64,000 bases of DNA from Stutzerimonas stutzeri (GTDB taxonomy: Bacteria; Pseudomonadota; Gammaproteobacteria; Pseudomonadales; Pseudomonadaceae): assembly GCF_002890915.1 (NCBI RefSeq), contig NZ_POUT01000003.1, forward strand, positions 124,001 to 188,000, given 5' to 3'. Of the stretch, positions 55,983 through 63,991 are shown one piece after another (position 1 is the stretch's first letter; every line of letters begins with the position of its first letter). The notes under the pieces are model-generated. The model did no database searches and was not told the DNA's origin. It worked only from the letters and a program-made list of their open reading frames with translations. A program made the translations under genes and the position numbers.

Positions 55983-56911
55983 TGCGCGCCCTCTTGCTTG
56001 AACGGGTGGGTGGCGTGCCAGTGGCGGGCGATATCGGCGCGGCGGGCGAACCAGACGCCGTCGTGGCCCTTCACGTAGTCGATGAAGCGCGCCAGCGCGG
56101 CGATGCGTGCCGGGCGGCCGAGCAGGCGGCAGTGCATGCCGATCGAGAGCATCTTCGGCGCGCCGTCGCGGCCTTCGGCGTAGAGCACGTCGAAGGCGTC
56201 CTTGAGGTAGGTGAAGAAGTCGTCGCCGCTGTTGAAGCCCTGCACCTGGGTGAAGCGCATGTCGTTGGTGTCCAGCGTGTAGGGGATCACCAGGTGTGGC
56301 CTGTCCGGGGTCGATTCCGGGTCCCAGTAGGGCAGGTCGTCGTCGTAGGTGTCCGAGTCGTAGAGGAAGCCGCCTTCCTCGCGCACCAGGCGCCGGGTGT
56401 TGGGGCCGGTGCGCCCGGTGTACCAGCCGACCGGGCGCTCGCCGGTCAGCTCGGTGAGGATGCGGATGGCCTCGAGCATGTGTTCGCGCTCGGTGGCCTC
56501 GTCCATGTACTGGTAGTCGATCCAGCGGTAGCCGTGGCTGCAGATTTCGTGGCCGGCGGCGGCCATCGCGCGGATCACCTCCGGATGACGCTGGGCGGCC
56601 ATGGCCACGGCGAAGATGGTCAGCGGGATATCGTGGCGCTCGAACAGCTTGAGCAGGCGCCAGACGCCGGCGCGGCTGCCGTATTCGTAGAGCGACTCCA
56701 TGCTCATGTGGCGCACGCCCTGCAGCGGCTGCGCGGCGACCATCTCGGAGAGGAACGCCTCGGACTCCTTGTCGCCGTGCAACACGCAGCGCTCGCCACC
56801 TTCCTCGTAGTTGAGCACGAAGGACAGGGCGATGCGGGCCTCGCCCGGCCAATGCGGATGGGGAGGGTTGCTGGCGTAACCGATGAGATCGCGTGGGTAG
56901 TCGGCGCTCAC
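55979..56911 (-). CDS. puuE: Cofactor-independent allantoinase PuuE
   Basis: Hydrolyses allantoin to allantoate. The 310-residue protein has the polysaccharide deacetylase (NodB) fold of the PuuE type: SYDYPRDLIGY-like N-terminus (SADYPRDLIGYASN), FVLNYEEGGE, HGYRWIDYQYMDE and WYTGRTGPNTRR. The start GTG at 56911 is preferred: AGGAAG lies 8 bases before it, and the open frame upstream runs through operator sequence. It is the first gene of the operon with uraD overlapping. An operator TTGTATACAA lies 51 bases upstream. Confidence 0.96.
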   Translation of the reverse strand: MSADYPRDLIGYASNPPHPHWPGEARIALSFVLNYEEGGERCVLHGDKESEAFLSEMVAAQPLQGVRHMSMESLYEYGSRAGVWRLLKLFERHDIPLTIFAVAMAAQRHPEVIRAMAAAGHEICSHGYRWIDYQYMDEATEREHMLEAIRILTELTGERPVGWYTGRTGPNTRRLVREEGGFLYDSDTYDDDLPYWDPESTPDRPHLVIPYTLDTNDMRFTQVQGFNSGDDFFTYLKDAFDVLYAEGRDGAPKMLSIGMHCRLLGRPARIAALARFIDYVKGHDGVWFARRADIARHWHATHPFKQEGAQ

Positions 56912-56961
56912 TGTGATGCTTCCTGTGTGGCGGGTCGTGAAGGGGCGACCGGATGTTAAGA

Positions 56962-56971
56962 TTGTATACAA
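56962..56971. promoter_or_regulatory. Putative purine-regulon operator 2 (TTGTATACAA)
   Basis: A perfect palindrome upstream of the puuE start codon on the minus strand, in the region shared with the divergent hiuH. It matches the core found at four other purine promoters. Confidence 0.72.
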
Positions 56972-57099
56972 AACGATTTGCGCTTTGTAAATAAGAAATT
57001 TACCGCCCGTTGCCTCCGCTTGTCCGGCGAGGCGCGCCAATCCACGTCGTCCTCCGCCGGAAGGCCCAGCAGGAAGCGGGCCAGCTTGTGTCTTTATTA

Positions 57100-57109
57100 T
57101 TGTGTACAA
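57100..57109. promoter_or_regulatory. Putative purine-regulon operator 3 (TTGTGTACAA)
   Basis: A near-palindrome in front of hiuH, 81 bases before its start codon and 129 bases from operator 2. Together the two sites flank the divergent puuE/hiuH promoters. Confidence 0.7.
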
Positions 57110-57189
57110 GATTATTGTGAAATTGTCTTGAATGGTTGCGCGCGCATGCTATGCTCCAGCGCATTCCATCCATCGAAGCGGAGGTGCCC

Positions 57190-57543
57190 GTGGGCCGTTT
57201 GACCACACACGTACTGGATGCTGCCCACGGTTGTCCGGGCAGCGGTATCAAGGTCGAGCTGTATCGCGTCGAGGCGCAGGGCCTGGAACTGGTCGCCACG
57301 CGCGAAACCAATGCCGACGGTCGTTGCGACAGTCCGCTGCTCGAAGGCGACGCCTATCGCTCGGGTGTCTACCAGCTGCAGTTCAGTGCGGGCGACTACT
57401 ACCGCCGCCGTGGAACCGCACTGGCCGAGCCGGCGTTCCTCGACGTGGTGGTGCTGCGTTTCGGCATCGATGCCGGGCAGGAGCATTACCACGTGCCGCT
57501 GCTGATCTCGCCTTACAGCTATTCCACCTACCGGGGTAGTTGA
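57190..57543 (+). CDS. hiuH: 5-hydroxyisourate hydrolase (transthyretin-like)
   Basis: Hydrolyses 5-hydroxyisourate made by PuuD to OHCU. The 117-residue protein has the transthyretin-like signatures: RLTTHVLDAAHGCPG at the N-terminus, ETNADGR in the middle and the C-terminal YSTYRGS. The start GTG at 57190 gives the family length, with GGAGG directly upstream; an in-frame ATG at 57136 would add 18 uncharacteristic residues. It is divergent from puuE and followed by a terminator, so it is a single-gene transcript under its own operator. Confidence 0.96.
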   Translation: MGRLTTHVLDAAHGCPGSGIKVELYRVEAQGLELVATRETNADGRCDSPLLEGDAYRSGVYQLQFSAGDYYRRRGTALAEPAFLDVVVLRFGIDAGQEHYHVPLLISPYSYSTYRGS

Positions 57544-57579
57544 ATCCGTTTACCGTGCAACGACTCTCCCTGAGTCCCT

Positions 57580-57606
57580 TTACCCGCCCGCGTGGCGGGT
57601 TTTTTG
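57580..57606 (+). terminator. Rho-independent terminator of hiuH
   Basis: ACCCGCC (57582-57588) pairs with GGCGGGT (57594-57600), then TTTTTT. It begins 39 bases after the stop codon. Confidence 0.9.
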
Positions 57607-57638
57607 TGGCGATGTTCCCGTTACGTGCTGCAGGGGCT

Positions 57639-57840
57639 GGTTGGAAGTGTCTGCCCCGGACGTGTGTGCAACCGCTCGATGTTCGATCGGGCGCACGCCG
57701 GTAGGCTGGCGCAGGTAGGTTGGCGCTGAGCGCAGCGAAGCCCAACAGGCACCGGTAGGAACCTGTTGGGCTTCGTCGCTTCGCTCCTCAACCCAACCTA
57801 CGAACCCCGACCCACCCTACGCTCCTCAGGCTGCGCGCCC
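57639..57840. repeat. Palindromic intergenic repeat element C, copy 3
   Basis: Homologous to 2510-2662 along most of its length. GTAGGTTGGCGCTGAGCG (left part) pairs imperfectly with the CTCAACCCAACCTACG end, and CCCAACAG with CTGTTGGG. It continues into GACCCACCCTACG, then CAGGCTGCGCGCCC, shared with copy 1. It lies between convergent hiuH and the LysE-type gene. Confidence 0.8.
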
Positions 57841-57929
57841 GGGTATGGCGCCCAGGCAACACGCAAGTGGGACACGGCCTTTTTGGGGGGAAGGAAGGCG
57901 CCTTTTCGGGCCGTGCCAGGTAGCGGGCT

Positions 57930-58556
57930 TTACCGGCTCAACAACGACGCCGTTCCCGCGCCCCCGAACAGGGCGGCGCTGATGCGGTTGAACCAGGCCT
58001 GCCCCTTGCCGGTGCGCAGATAGCGCGCCGCTCCCTGCGCGCCGAACCCGTAGGCCAGCTTGCAGCACAGGTCCAGCACTGCCCAGGTCACGATCATCAC
58101 CAGCAGCTGCGACAGCAACGGCTGCCCCGCGCTGAGGAACTGCGGCAGGAAGGCGGCGAAGAACAGGATGTCCTTCGGGTTGCTGCCACCGAGAATGAAG
58201 GCCCGGCCGAACAGCCGACCAAAGCGCGGGGCCTGCGCCGGGCTCTCGATCTCGCGCGCCGCGGGTGCCTGGCGCGCCTCCTGCCAGCTCTGCCAGGCCA
58301 GGTAGAACAGGTACAGCGCACCGACCAGCTTGAGCGCGCTGAACAGCCGCTCCGAGGCCAGCAACAGCGCGCCGAGGCCCAGCGCCGAGGCGCTGAGCAG
58401 GGCGATGGAGGCTGTCACGCCGCCGAGGAAGGCCGGCCAGGAGCGGCGCACCCCGTAGTTCAGGCTGTTGCTGATCATCAACAGCGACAGCGGGCCGGGG
58501 ATGAGGATCACCACCAGCGCCGCACCCGCGAACAACAGCCACATCTCCAGGGCCAT
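57930..58556 (-). CDS. LysE/RhtB family transporter
   Basis: A 208-residue inner-membrane protein with about six hydrophobic helices. The N-terminal segment VVILIPGPLSLLMISNSLNYG has the PGP motif of the RhtB branch of the LysE family, and FILGGSNPKDILFFAAFLPQFL carries the conserved NPK. These proteins export amino acids or their analogues; the substrate is unknown here. It is different from argO, which has GAQNAFVL. It lies 78 bases past the stop of the purine permease gene, on the same strand but behind a terminator, so it is probably transcribed separately. Confidence 0.9.
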   Translation of the reverse strand: MALEMWLLFAGAALVVILIPGPLSLLMISNSLNYGVRRSWPAFLGGVTASIALLSASALGLGALLLASERLFSALKLVGALYLFYLAWQSWQEARQAPAAREIESPAQAPRFGRLFGRAFILGGSNPKDILFFAAFLPQFLSAGQPLLSQLLVMIVTWAVLDLCCKLAYGFGAQGAARYLRTGKGQAWFNRISAALFGGAGTASLLSR

Positions 58557-58575
58557 GAGGGCCTCCTATAGCCAA

Positions 58576-58605
58576 AGCAAAAGCCCCACCGCAAGGCTGT
58601 GGGGC
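58576..58605 (-). terminator. Probable terminator of the AzgA-type permease gene
   Basis: GCCCCACC (58583-58590) pairs with GGTGGGGC-type sequence around 58597-58604. On the minus strand the hairpin ends in GGGGCTTTTGC. The T-run is short, so confidence is moderate. Confidence 0.65.
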
Positions 58606-58634
58606 CGTGGTGAGCCGGGCGCTGCCGGCCCGGT

Positions 58635-59981
58635 TCAGAGAAACGCGAACTTGGCGATGAATATGACACAGAGCGCATACAGGCTGATCGACACCTTGTC
58701 GCGCTGGCCGGTCAGCAGCTTGAGCGTCGCATAGGTGAGAAAGCCCAGGGCGATGCCGTTGGCGATGGAAAAGGTCAGCGGCATCATCACCACGGTGACG
58801 ATCGCCGGGATGGTGTCGGTGAGGTCTTCCCAGTCGATGTGCGCCATGCCGCTCATCATCAGCATCGCCACGTAGATCAGCGCGCCGGCGGTGGCGTAGG
58901 CGGGGATCATGCCGGCCAGCGGGGCGAAGAACATCGCCGCGAGGAACAGCACGCCGACGGTGATCGCGGTCAGCCCGGTGCGCCCGCCGGCGGCGACGCC
59001 CGAGGCGCTTTCCACGTAGCTGGTCACCGGCGGGCAACCGACGAAGGCGCCGACCACGCTGGAGGTGCTGTCGGCTTTCAGTGCGCGGGACAGATTCTGG
59101 ATCTTGCCGTCCTCGTCGACCAGCTGTGCACGGTGCGCCACGCCCATCAGCGTGCCGGCGGTGTCGAACATGTTCACGAAGAGGAAGGCGAGGATCACAC
59201 TGATCATCGCCACGTCGAGCGCGCCGGCGATGTCCATCGCCAGCCAGGTCGGTGCCAGGCTCGGCGGCATCGACACCAGGCCGTTGTACTCCACCAGCCC
59301 CAGCGCCCAGCCGATGCCGGTGACCGCGAGCATGCTGACCAGGATCGCGCCGAACACGTTGCGGTGGCTGAGCACGGCGATCAGCAGGAAGCAGATCGCC
59401 GCCAGCAGCGCCGAGGGTTCGCCGAACGAGCCCATGGTCAGCAGCGTGGCCGAGCTGTCGACGACGATGCCGGCGGTCTTCAGGCCGATCAGCCCGAGGA
59501 ACAGGCCGACCCCGGCGCCCATGGCGAAGCGCAGGCTCATGGGGATGCTGTTGAGCAGCCATTCGCGGATGCGCGACAGGCTCATGATCATGAACAGCAC
59601 GCCGGAGATGAACACCGCGCCGAGGGCGATCTGCCAGCTGTAGCCCATCTCGCCGACCACCGTGTAGGTGAAGAAGGCGTTCAGCCCCATGCCCGGCGCC
59701 AGGCCCACCGGCCAGTTGGCGTACAGGCCCATGAGGAAGCAGCCGAGCGCGGCGCCGATGCAGGTGGCGACGAACGCCGCGCCGTGATCGACGCCGGCGT
59801 CGGCCATGATGTTGGGATTGACGAAGATGATGTAGGCCATGGTGACGAAGGTCGTCAGGCCGGCGAGCAGCTCGGTGCGGATGCTGGTGCGGTGCTCGCT
59901 GAGCCTGAAGAAGCGGTCGAGCCAGCCGGGTGCCTTGTGCTGCAGGTGCGCAGCCTTGTGTTCCTGCTTGATGCTTTCCAC
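58635..59981 (-). CDS. AzgA/GhxP-type adenine/guanine/hypoxanthine permease
   Basis: A 448-residue inner-membrane permease of the AzgA-like NCS2 subgroup with about 13 helices. Signatures are LLAGLTTFVTMAYIIFVNPNIM, GLAPGMGLNAFFTYTVV, FVNMFDTAGTLMGVAHR and the DSTSSVVGAFVGCPPVTSYVESASGVAAGGRTG region. The start GTG at 59981 has GAGGAACACC upstream; GTG at 60014 has no such site. Members import hypoxanthine, guanine or adenine. Operator 4 lies upstream, and the gene is divergent from the GntR regulator, so the two are probably linked. Confidence 0.93.
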   Translation of the reverse strand: MESIKQEHKAAHLQHKAPGWLDRFFRLSEHRTSIRTELLAGLTTFVTMAYIIFVNPNIMADAGVDHGAAFVATCIGAALGCFLMGLYANWPVGLAPGMGLNAFFTYTVVGEMGYSWQIALGAVFISGVLFMIMSLSRIREWLLNSIPMSLRFAMGAGVGLFLGLIGLKTAGIVVDSSATLLTMGSFGEPSALLAAICFLLIAVLSHRNVFGAILVSMLAVTGIGWALGLVEYNGLVSMPPSLAPTWLAMDIAGALDVAMISVILAFLFVNMFDTAGTLMGVAHRAQLVDEDGKIQNLSRALKADSTSSVVGAFVGCPPVTSYVESASGVAAGGRTGLTAITVGVLFLAAMFFAPLAGMIPAYATAGALIYVAMLMMSGMAHIDWEDLTDTIPAIVTVVMMPLTFSIANGIALGFLTYATLKLLTGQRDKVSISLYALCVIFIAKFAFL

Positions 59982-60109
59982 TGGGTGTTCCTCATCGTTC
60001 TTGTTGTCGATCACCCGGAGCGCAAGTACTCCCGAGGGGCGGGTGATGGTAGGCGCATCCTGTTCCGGTAGTTGACCGAAAGGTCAGAAATGCTCACTGG
60101 ATTATGCGT

Positions 60110-60119
60110 TTGTATACAA
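60110..60119. promoter_or_regulatory. Putative purine-regulon operator 4 (TTGTATACAA)
   Basis: A perfect palindrome between the AzgA-type permease gene (minus strand, 129 bases to its start) and the GntR gene, identical in sequence to operator 2. Confidence 0.72.
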
Positions 60120-60238
60120 AAAATGCAAACGATGAAACGGAATAAGCAGCCGTTTTGTCGGAAACACTGGTGTCGAGTCGACATGCGGCAGCTATTCAGG
60201 GGCTTTAGCGGAAGTCCCAGGAAGGCGTAAAAAGTTGA

Positions 60239-60248
60239 TTGTGCACAA
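60239..60248. promoter_or_regulatory. Putative purine-regulon operator 5 (TTGTGCACAA)
   Basis: A perfect palindrome 103 bases before the GntR start codon and identical to operator 1. Its position suggests autoregulation of the GntR gene. Confidence 0.7.
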
Positions 60249-60350
60249 TGTATGCGGCTTTTCTTCGCTTTATTTTGCTCGGCGAACTGCCCGTCGCTGC
60301 GTGAACGCAGTAAAGTTCTGCCTTGCCGATACCTCATATGCGAGCCCCCG

Positions 60351-61106
60351 ATGAACGAACAATTGCAGCCCCTGAAGAAGCCGGGCAAGACCGGCAAGAC
60401 TCGCACCGGGACGCAGGACGATATCGTTTATGCGCACATCTTCGACGCCATCCTCGAGCAGCGCCTGGCACCGGGCACCAAGCTCAGCGAGGAAGCGCTG
60501 GGGGAAATCTTCGGCGTCAGCCGCACCATCATCCGCCGCGCGTTGTCGCGCCTGGCCCATGAGGGCGTGGTGCTGCTGCGGCCCAATCGTGGCGCGGTGG
60601 TCGCCAGCCCGAGCGTCGACGAGGCGCGGCAGATCTTCTTCGCCCGCCGCCTGGTGGAACGTGCGATCACCGAGCTGGCGGTGCAGCATGCCAGCGACGA
60701 ACAGCTCGCCGAGCTGCGGCAGATGGTGACGGACGAGCGCGACTGCTTCGCCCGCGGCGACCGCGGCGCGGGCATCCGCCTGTCCGGCGAGTTCCACCTC
60801 AAGCTCGCCGAGGCGGCGAAGAATGCACCGCTGGTGAGTTTCCAGCGCAGCCTGGTGTCGCAGACTTCGCTGATCATCGCCCAGTACGAGAGCGGTAGCC
60901 GCTCGCATTGTTCCTACGACGAGCACAACGAGCTGATCGATGCCATCGCCGCGCGCGACAGCGACCGGGCGGTGAGCCTGATGATGCATCACATGGATCA
61001 CATCGACAGCAAGCTCAACCTCGAGGAAGACAGCGCCTCGAACGACCTGCACGCGGTCTTCTCGCACCTGACCCTGATGAAGAAGAAGGCGCGGACGGCC
61101 CGCTAG
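60351..61106 (+). CDS. GntR family (FCD domain) regulator of purine genes
   Basis: A 251-residue regulator. A basic N-terminal tail (KKPGKTGKTRTGTQ) leads into a winged helix-turn-helix (FDAILEQRLAPGTKLSEEALGEIFGVSRTIIRRALSRLAHEG, about 25-70) and a helical FCD ligand domain (about 90-235) with metal-binding Asp and His positions in FARRLVERAITELAV, SGEFHLKLAEAAKN and HNELIDAIAARD. The ATG follows CGAGCCCCCG. FCD-type GntR proteins bind TNGTNNACNA palindromes, matching the five TTGTRYACAA sites nearby. I infer that it controls the purine cluster, as HpxS-type regulators do elsewhere. The effector is unknown. Confidence 0.93.
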   Translation: MNEQLQPLKKPGKTGKTRTGTQDDIVYAHIFDAILEQRLAPGTKLSEEALGEIFGVSRTIIRRALSRLAHEGVVLLRPNRGAVVASPSVDEARQIFFARRLVERAITELAVQHASDEQLAELRQMVTDERDCFARGDRGAGIRLSGEFHLKLAEAAKNAPLVSFQRSLVSQTSLIIAQYESGSRSHCSYDEHNELIDAIAARDSDRAVSLMMHHMDHIDSKLNLEEDSASNDLHAVFSHLTLMKKKARTAR

Positions 61107-61231
61107 CCCGCTCTCCGCGGTTCCTCCTCGGAGCCTCCGCGAATTCATCGCGGTGCTCCGGATTCATCGGGTAGCCGCTTCGCATCAGCTTCCCGCCGCG
61201 CCGCTTCACGGTAGTACGCTTTGTTCGTAAT

Positions 61232-61244
61232 GTTATGTTATAAC
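61232..61244 (+). promoter_or_regulatory. Zur box
   Basis: GTTATGTTATAAC has perfectly inverted arms GTTAT/ATAAC around GTT, inside AATGTTATGTTATAACTTC. It fits the Zur consensus of Proteobacteria (GTTATANTATAAC) and lies about 55 bases before the first gene of the metal ABC operon. Confidence 0.82.
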
Positions 61245-61296
61245 TTCTATCTTCTGGCGGTGAACCTTGCCACACGTCGTATCGGACGGCGCGGAG

Positions 61297-61980
61297 ATGG
61301 AGTTTGTGATCGTGATCGAATGCCATGACTTGCAGTGGGGCGCCGGCGGGCGTGCGCTCACACCGCCTCTCAACCTGCAACTGCCTGCCGGCAGTCTGAC
61401 GGCGGTGATCGGCAGCAATGGTTCGGGCAAGAGCAGCCTGCTCAGGGCATTGGCCGGTTTGGATCGCCCCCTGGCCGGTCACATTCGAATGAGCGTGGCG
61501 CGTCCGGGCGGTGTGGCCTATCTGCCGCAGCAGCAACAGATCGACCGGCAGTTTCCGATACGTCTGCTGGAGCTGGTCAGGGGCGGTTTCTGGGGCAGTC
61601 GGCTCGGCCGTAGCGAACGCCAGGCTCGGCTACGTCAGGTATTGGCCGATTGGGGCTTGCTCGATCTGCAGACCCAGGGCCTGCACGCGCTGTCCGGTGG
61701 GGAGCTGCAGCGGGCGCTGCTGGCCCGGATGAACCTGACCGATGCGCAGGTACTGCTGCTCGACGAACCCGAGGCGGCACTCGACGAGACCGGTCTCGAT
61801 CTGCTCTGGCAGCACCTCCGACGCTGGCAGCAGCAAGGCAGAACGCTGGTGCTGGTCAGCCACAACCTCGACCTCCTTCGGGAGAAGCGCTGCAACGCAC
61901 TGCGTATCGCGCGCAGCGGCTGCGTCGCAGCGCCGATCGATCAGCTACTCGATCGTGATCCGCTCGGGCGAGTGGCGTGA
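61297..61980 (+). CDS. Metal ABC transporter ATP-binding protein (zinc family)
   Basis: A 227-residue ATPase energising uptake of a metal, probably zinc. The Walker A motif GSNGSGKSSLLRAL, the Q-loop region LPQQQQIDRQFP, the signature LSGGELQRALLAR and Walker B VLLLDEPEAALD followed by SHNLDLL are intact. The start is uncertain: ATG at 61297, GTG at 61306 or GTG at 61312 (the last with GGAG at good spacing). The permease gene overlaps the stop by four bases (GTGA). The operon follows a Zur box, so expression should rise at zinc limitation. Confidence 0.9.
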   Translation: MEFVIVIECHDLQWGAGGRALTPPLNLQLPAGSLTAVIGSNGSGKSSLLRALAGLDRPLAGHIRMSVARPGGVAYLPQQQQIDRQFPIRLLELVRGGFWGSRLGRSERQARLRQVLADWGLLDLQTQGLHALSGGELQRALLARMNLTDAQVLLLDEPEAALDETGLDLLWQHLRRWQQQGRTLVLVSHNLDLLREKRCNALRIARSGCVAAPIDQLLDRDPLGRVA

Positions 61981-62840
61981 CGGCCGATCTGCTCTGGAGC
62001 CCCTTTGCCGAGTTCGCCTTCATGCGCCGCGCGCTGCTCGGCGGCGTGGCGCTGGCCTGCAGCGCGGCGCCGCTGGGTGTCTTCCTGATCCTGCGGCGGA
62101 TGAGTCTGATCGGCGATGCCATCGCCCACGGCATCCTGCCGGGTGCGGCGCTGGCATTCTGGCTGTTCGGTCTCAGCCTGCCGGCCCTGACGCTCGGTGG
62201 GCTGACCGCCGGGCTCGGCATGGCCGGCGCAGCGGCCTGGGTCAGCCGCCGTACCGGCTTGCGCGAAGACGCCAGCCTCGCCGCGCTTTATCCCATTTCG
62301 TTGGCCAGCGGCGTGCTGCTGCTCGGCCTGGCGGGACGCAAGCTCGACCTCTTGCACCTGCTGTTTGGCTCCGCGCTGGCCGTGGACGCCGACACCCTCA
62401 GCGGCATGCTCGCCACGGCGGCGTTCAGCCTGCTGGTGCTGGCACTGATCTACCGCGCCCTGGCGCTGGACAGCCTGGACCCGTTGTTCCTGCGCAGCGT
62501 CAGCCGAATCGGGCCACTCGCCCATGCGGGCTTTCTGACACTGGTGGTGCTCAACCTGGTGATCGGCTTCCAGGCCATCGGTGCGCTGATGGTGGTGGGG
62601 CTGATGATGCTGCCGGCTGCGGCCGCGCGCTTCTGGAGCCGACGCCTGCCCGTCCTGTTGCCGCTGGCTGCGCTGCTGGGCGCCCTGTGCGTATGGCTGG
62701 GGCTGCTGCTGTCGTTCTACGCCAGCCTGCCCAGCGGGCCGTGCATCGTCCTGCTCGCGGGGGCGTTCTACCTGATTTCAGTCGTTGCGGGCCCGGTATA
62801 TGGCCTGCTGCGTTCGCGCGCTTCAATCCAGACCGTCTGA
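61977..62840 (+). CDS. Metal ABC transporter permease (zinc family)
   Basis: A 287-residue inner-membrane permease with about eight helices of the ABC-3 family. Motifs: FILRRMSLIGDAIAHGILPGAALAF near the N-terminus, the EAA-like GLREDASLAALYPISLASGV and the MVVGLMMLPAAAARFW segment near the C-terminus. It starts at a GTG overlapping the ATPase stop. It precedes the binding-protein gene by 11 bases. Metal choice is inferred from the Zur box and family. Confidence 0.92.
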   Translation: MTADLLWSPFAEFAFMRRALLGGVALACSAAPLGVFLILRRMSLIGDAIAHGILPGAALAFWLFGLSLPALTLGGLTAGLGMAGAAAWVSRRTGLREDASLAALYPISLASGVLLLGLAGRKLDLLHLLFGSALAVDADTLSGMLATAAFSLLVLALIYRALALDSLDPLFLRSVSRIGPLAHAGFLTLVVLNLVIGFQAIGALMVVGLMMLPAAAARFWSRRLPVLLPLAALLGALCVWLGLLLSFYASLPSGPCIVLLAGAFYLISVVAGPVYGLLRSRASIQTV

Positions 62841-62851
62841 GGTATCAACCC

Positions 62852-63724
62852 ATGCGTTACCTGTTTCTATTGTTGGCCCTCTGGCTGCCCCTTTCCCTGC
62901 AGGCGGCCGAAAAGATCAGCGTCGTGACCAGCTTCAGCATCCTTGCCGACATGACGCGGGAGGTCGGTGGAGAGCATATTGAACTGACCAATCTGGTCGG
63001 TCCCGACGCCGACGCGCACCTTTATGAACCCAGCCCGGATGATGCCCAGGCCTTGCTCCGCGCCGACCTGATCATCGCCAACGGGCTGGGCTTCGAACCC
63101 TGGCTGGAGCGCCTGCTGGCCAGCAGCGAGCCCAAGGGCAAGCGGATCGATGCCAGTGCGGGTGTCGTGCCTCTGATGCTGGAAGAGGAGGGCGAGGCGG
63201 TGCCTGACCCTCATGCGTGGCAGAGCCTGACCAATGCCGAAATCTACGTGCGCAATATCGCCAAGGCGCTCATGGCGCTCGATCCGGCGCATCGCAACGA
63301 CTATGAGCGGCGTCGTGACGCCTACCTGAGCCGGCTACACGCGCTGCTGAAGAAGGCCGATACCCGTATCGGCAGCCTGCCGGCCAGCCAGCGCAAGGTC
63401 GTGACCAGCCATGACGCCTTCGGCTATCTGGGGCAGGCCTGGCAGCTCCGGTTCATCGCGCCGCAGGGGCTGTCGACCCATGACGAACCCTCGGCCGCCG
63501 ACGTGGCCGCGTTGATCCGCCAGCTCCGCGAGGAAGGGGTGAGGGCCGTGTTCGTGGAGAACATTCGTGATCCGCGGCTCATCGAGCAGATCGCCGAAGA
63601 GGCGGGCGCCACGGTCGGCGGCACCCTGTACTCCGATGCGCTGGCCAGCGCAGGGCCGGCCAGCACCTACCTCGGCATGTTCGAGCACAACCTCGATACG
63701 CTGATGCAGGCGTTGCAGCCCTAG
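62852..63724 (+). CDS. Metal ABC transporter substrate-binding protein, cluster 9 (zinc family)
   Basis: A 290-residue periplasmic binding protein with a signal peptide (1-18, ending LSLQA). Candidate metal ligands sit as in ZnuA/AztC relatives: His56 (DADAHLYEPSP), His121 (PDPHAWQSL), His187 (TSHDAFGYLGQ) and Asp262 (YSDALAS). The His-rich acidic loop of classical ZnuA is missing, so a ZnuA with other partner proteins, or an AztC-like protein, is possible. The ATG at 62852 has a weak AGG-type upstream sequence (GAGGTATC). The stop codon TAG lies inside the first bases of repeat element B. Confidence 0.9.
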   Translation: MRYLFLLLALWLPLSLQAAEKISVVTSFSILADMTREVGGEHIELTNLVGPDADAHLYEPSPDDAQALLRADLIIANGLGFEPWLERLLASSEPKGKRIDASAGVVPLMLEEEGEAVPDPHAWQSLTNAEIYVRNIAKALMALDPAHRNDYERRRDAYLSRLHALLKKADTRIGSLPASQRKVVTSHDAFGYLGQAWQLRFIAPQGLSTHDEPSAADVAALIRQLREEGVRAVFVENIRDPRLIEQIAEEAGATVGGTLYSDALASAGPASTYLGMFEHNLDTLMQALQP

Positions 63725-63991
63725 GGTCTGTTGCCGTTTCATCGCGAGCCGCGTTGCTGCGAGAAATAGCCCCCGGTTAGGCGCAGGACGCAGGTAATGG
63801 TCATTCCCTTGCCAAGTCCTGCAACGACAGCGGGGGCTATTTCCCGCGCAACCCGAAGGGCCGGGCCTGTTTTACCGCGATGCGGCGTTACTCGATGGCT
63901 CATTTAGCCGACTAAACTTCGCATCTCGTGCCTTGCCTCGCGGTAAAACAGGCTCCGGCGCGGCCGCGAATGAAACGGCAACAGACCCTAG
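63721..63991. repeat. 271 bp structured repeat element B, copy 2
   Basis: The 20 bp ends CTAGGGTCTGTTGCCGTTTC (63721-63740) and GAAACGGCAACAGACCCTAG (63972-63991) are perfectly inverted. Internal stems are GAAATAGCCCCCG (63763-63775) with CGGGGGCTATTTC (63831-63843), GCAGGAC (63783-63789) with GTCCTGC (63816-63822), and GCCTGTTTTACCGCGA (63865-63880) with TCGCGGTAAAACAGGC (63938-63953). A GGCT/AGCC hairpin lies in the last loop. It has the same length as copy 1 and follows the binding-protein gene. No protein gene is supported inside it. Confidence 0.9.
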
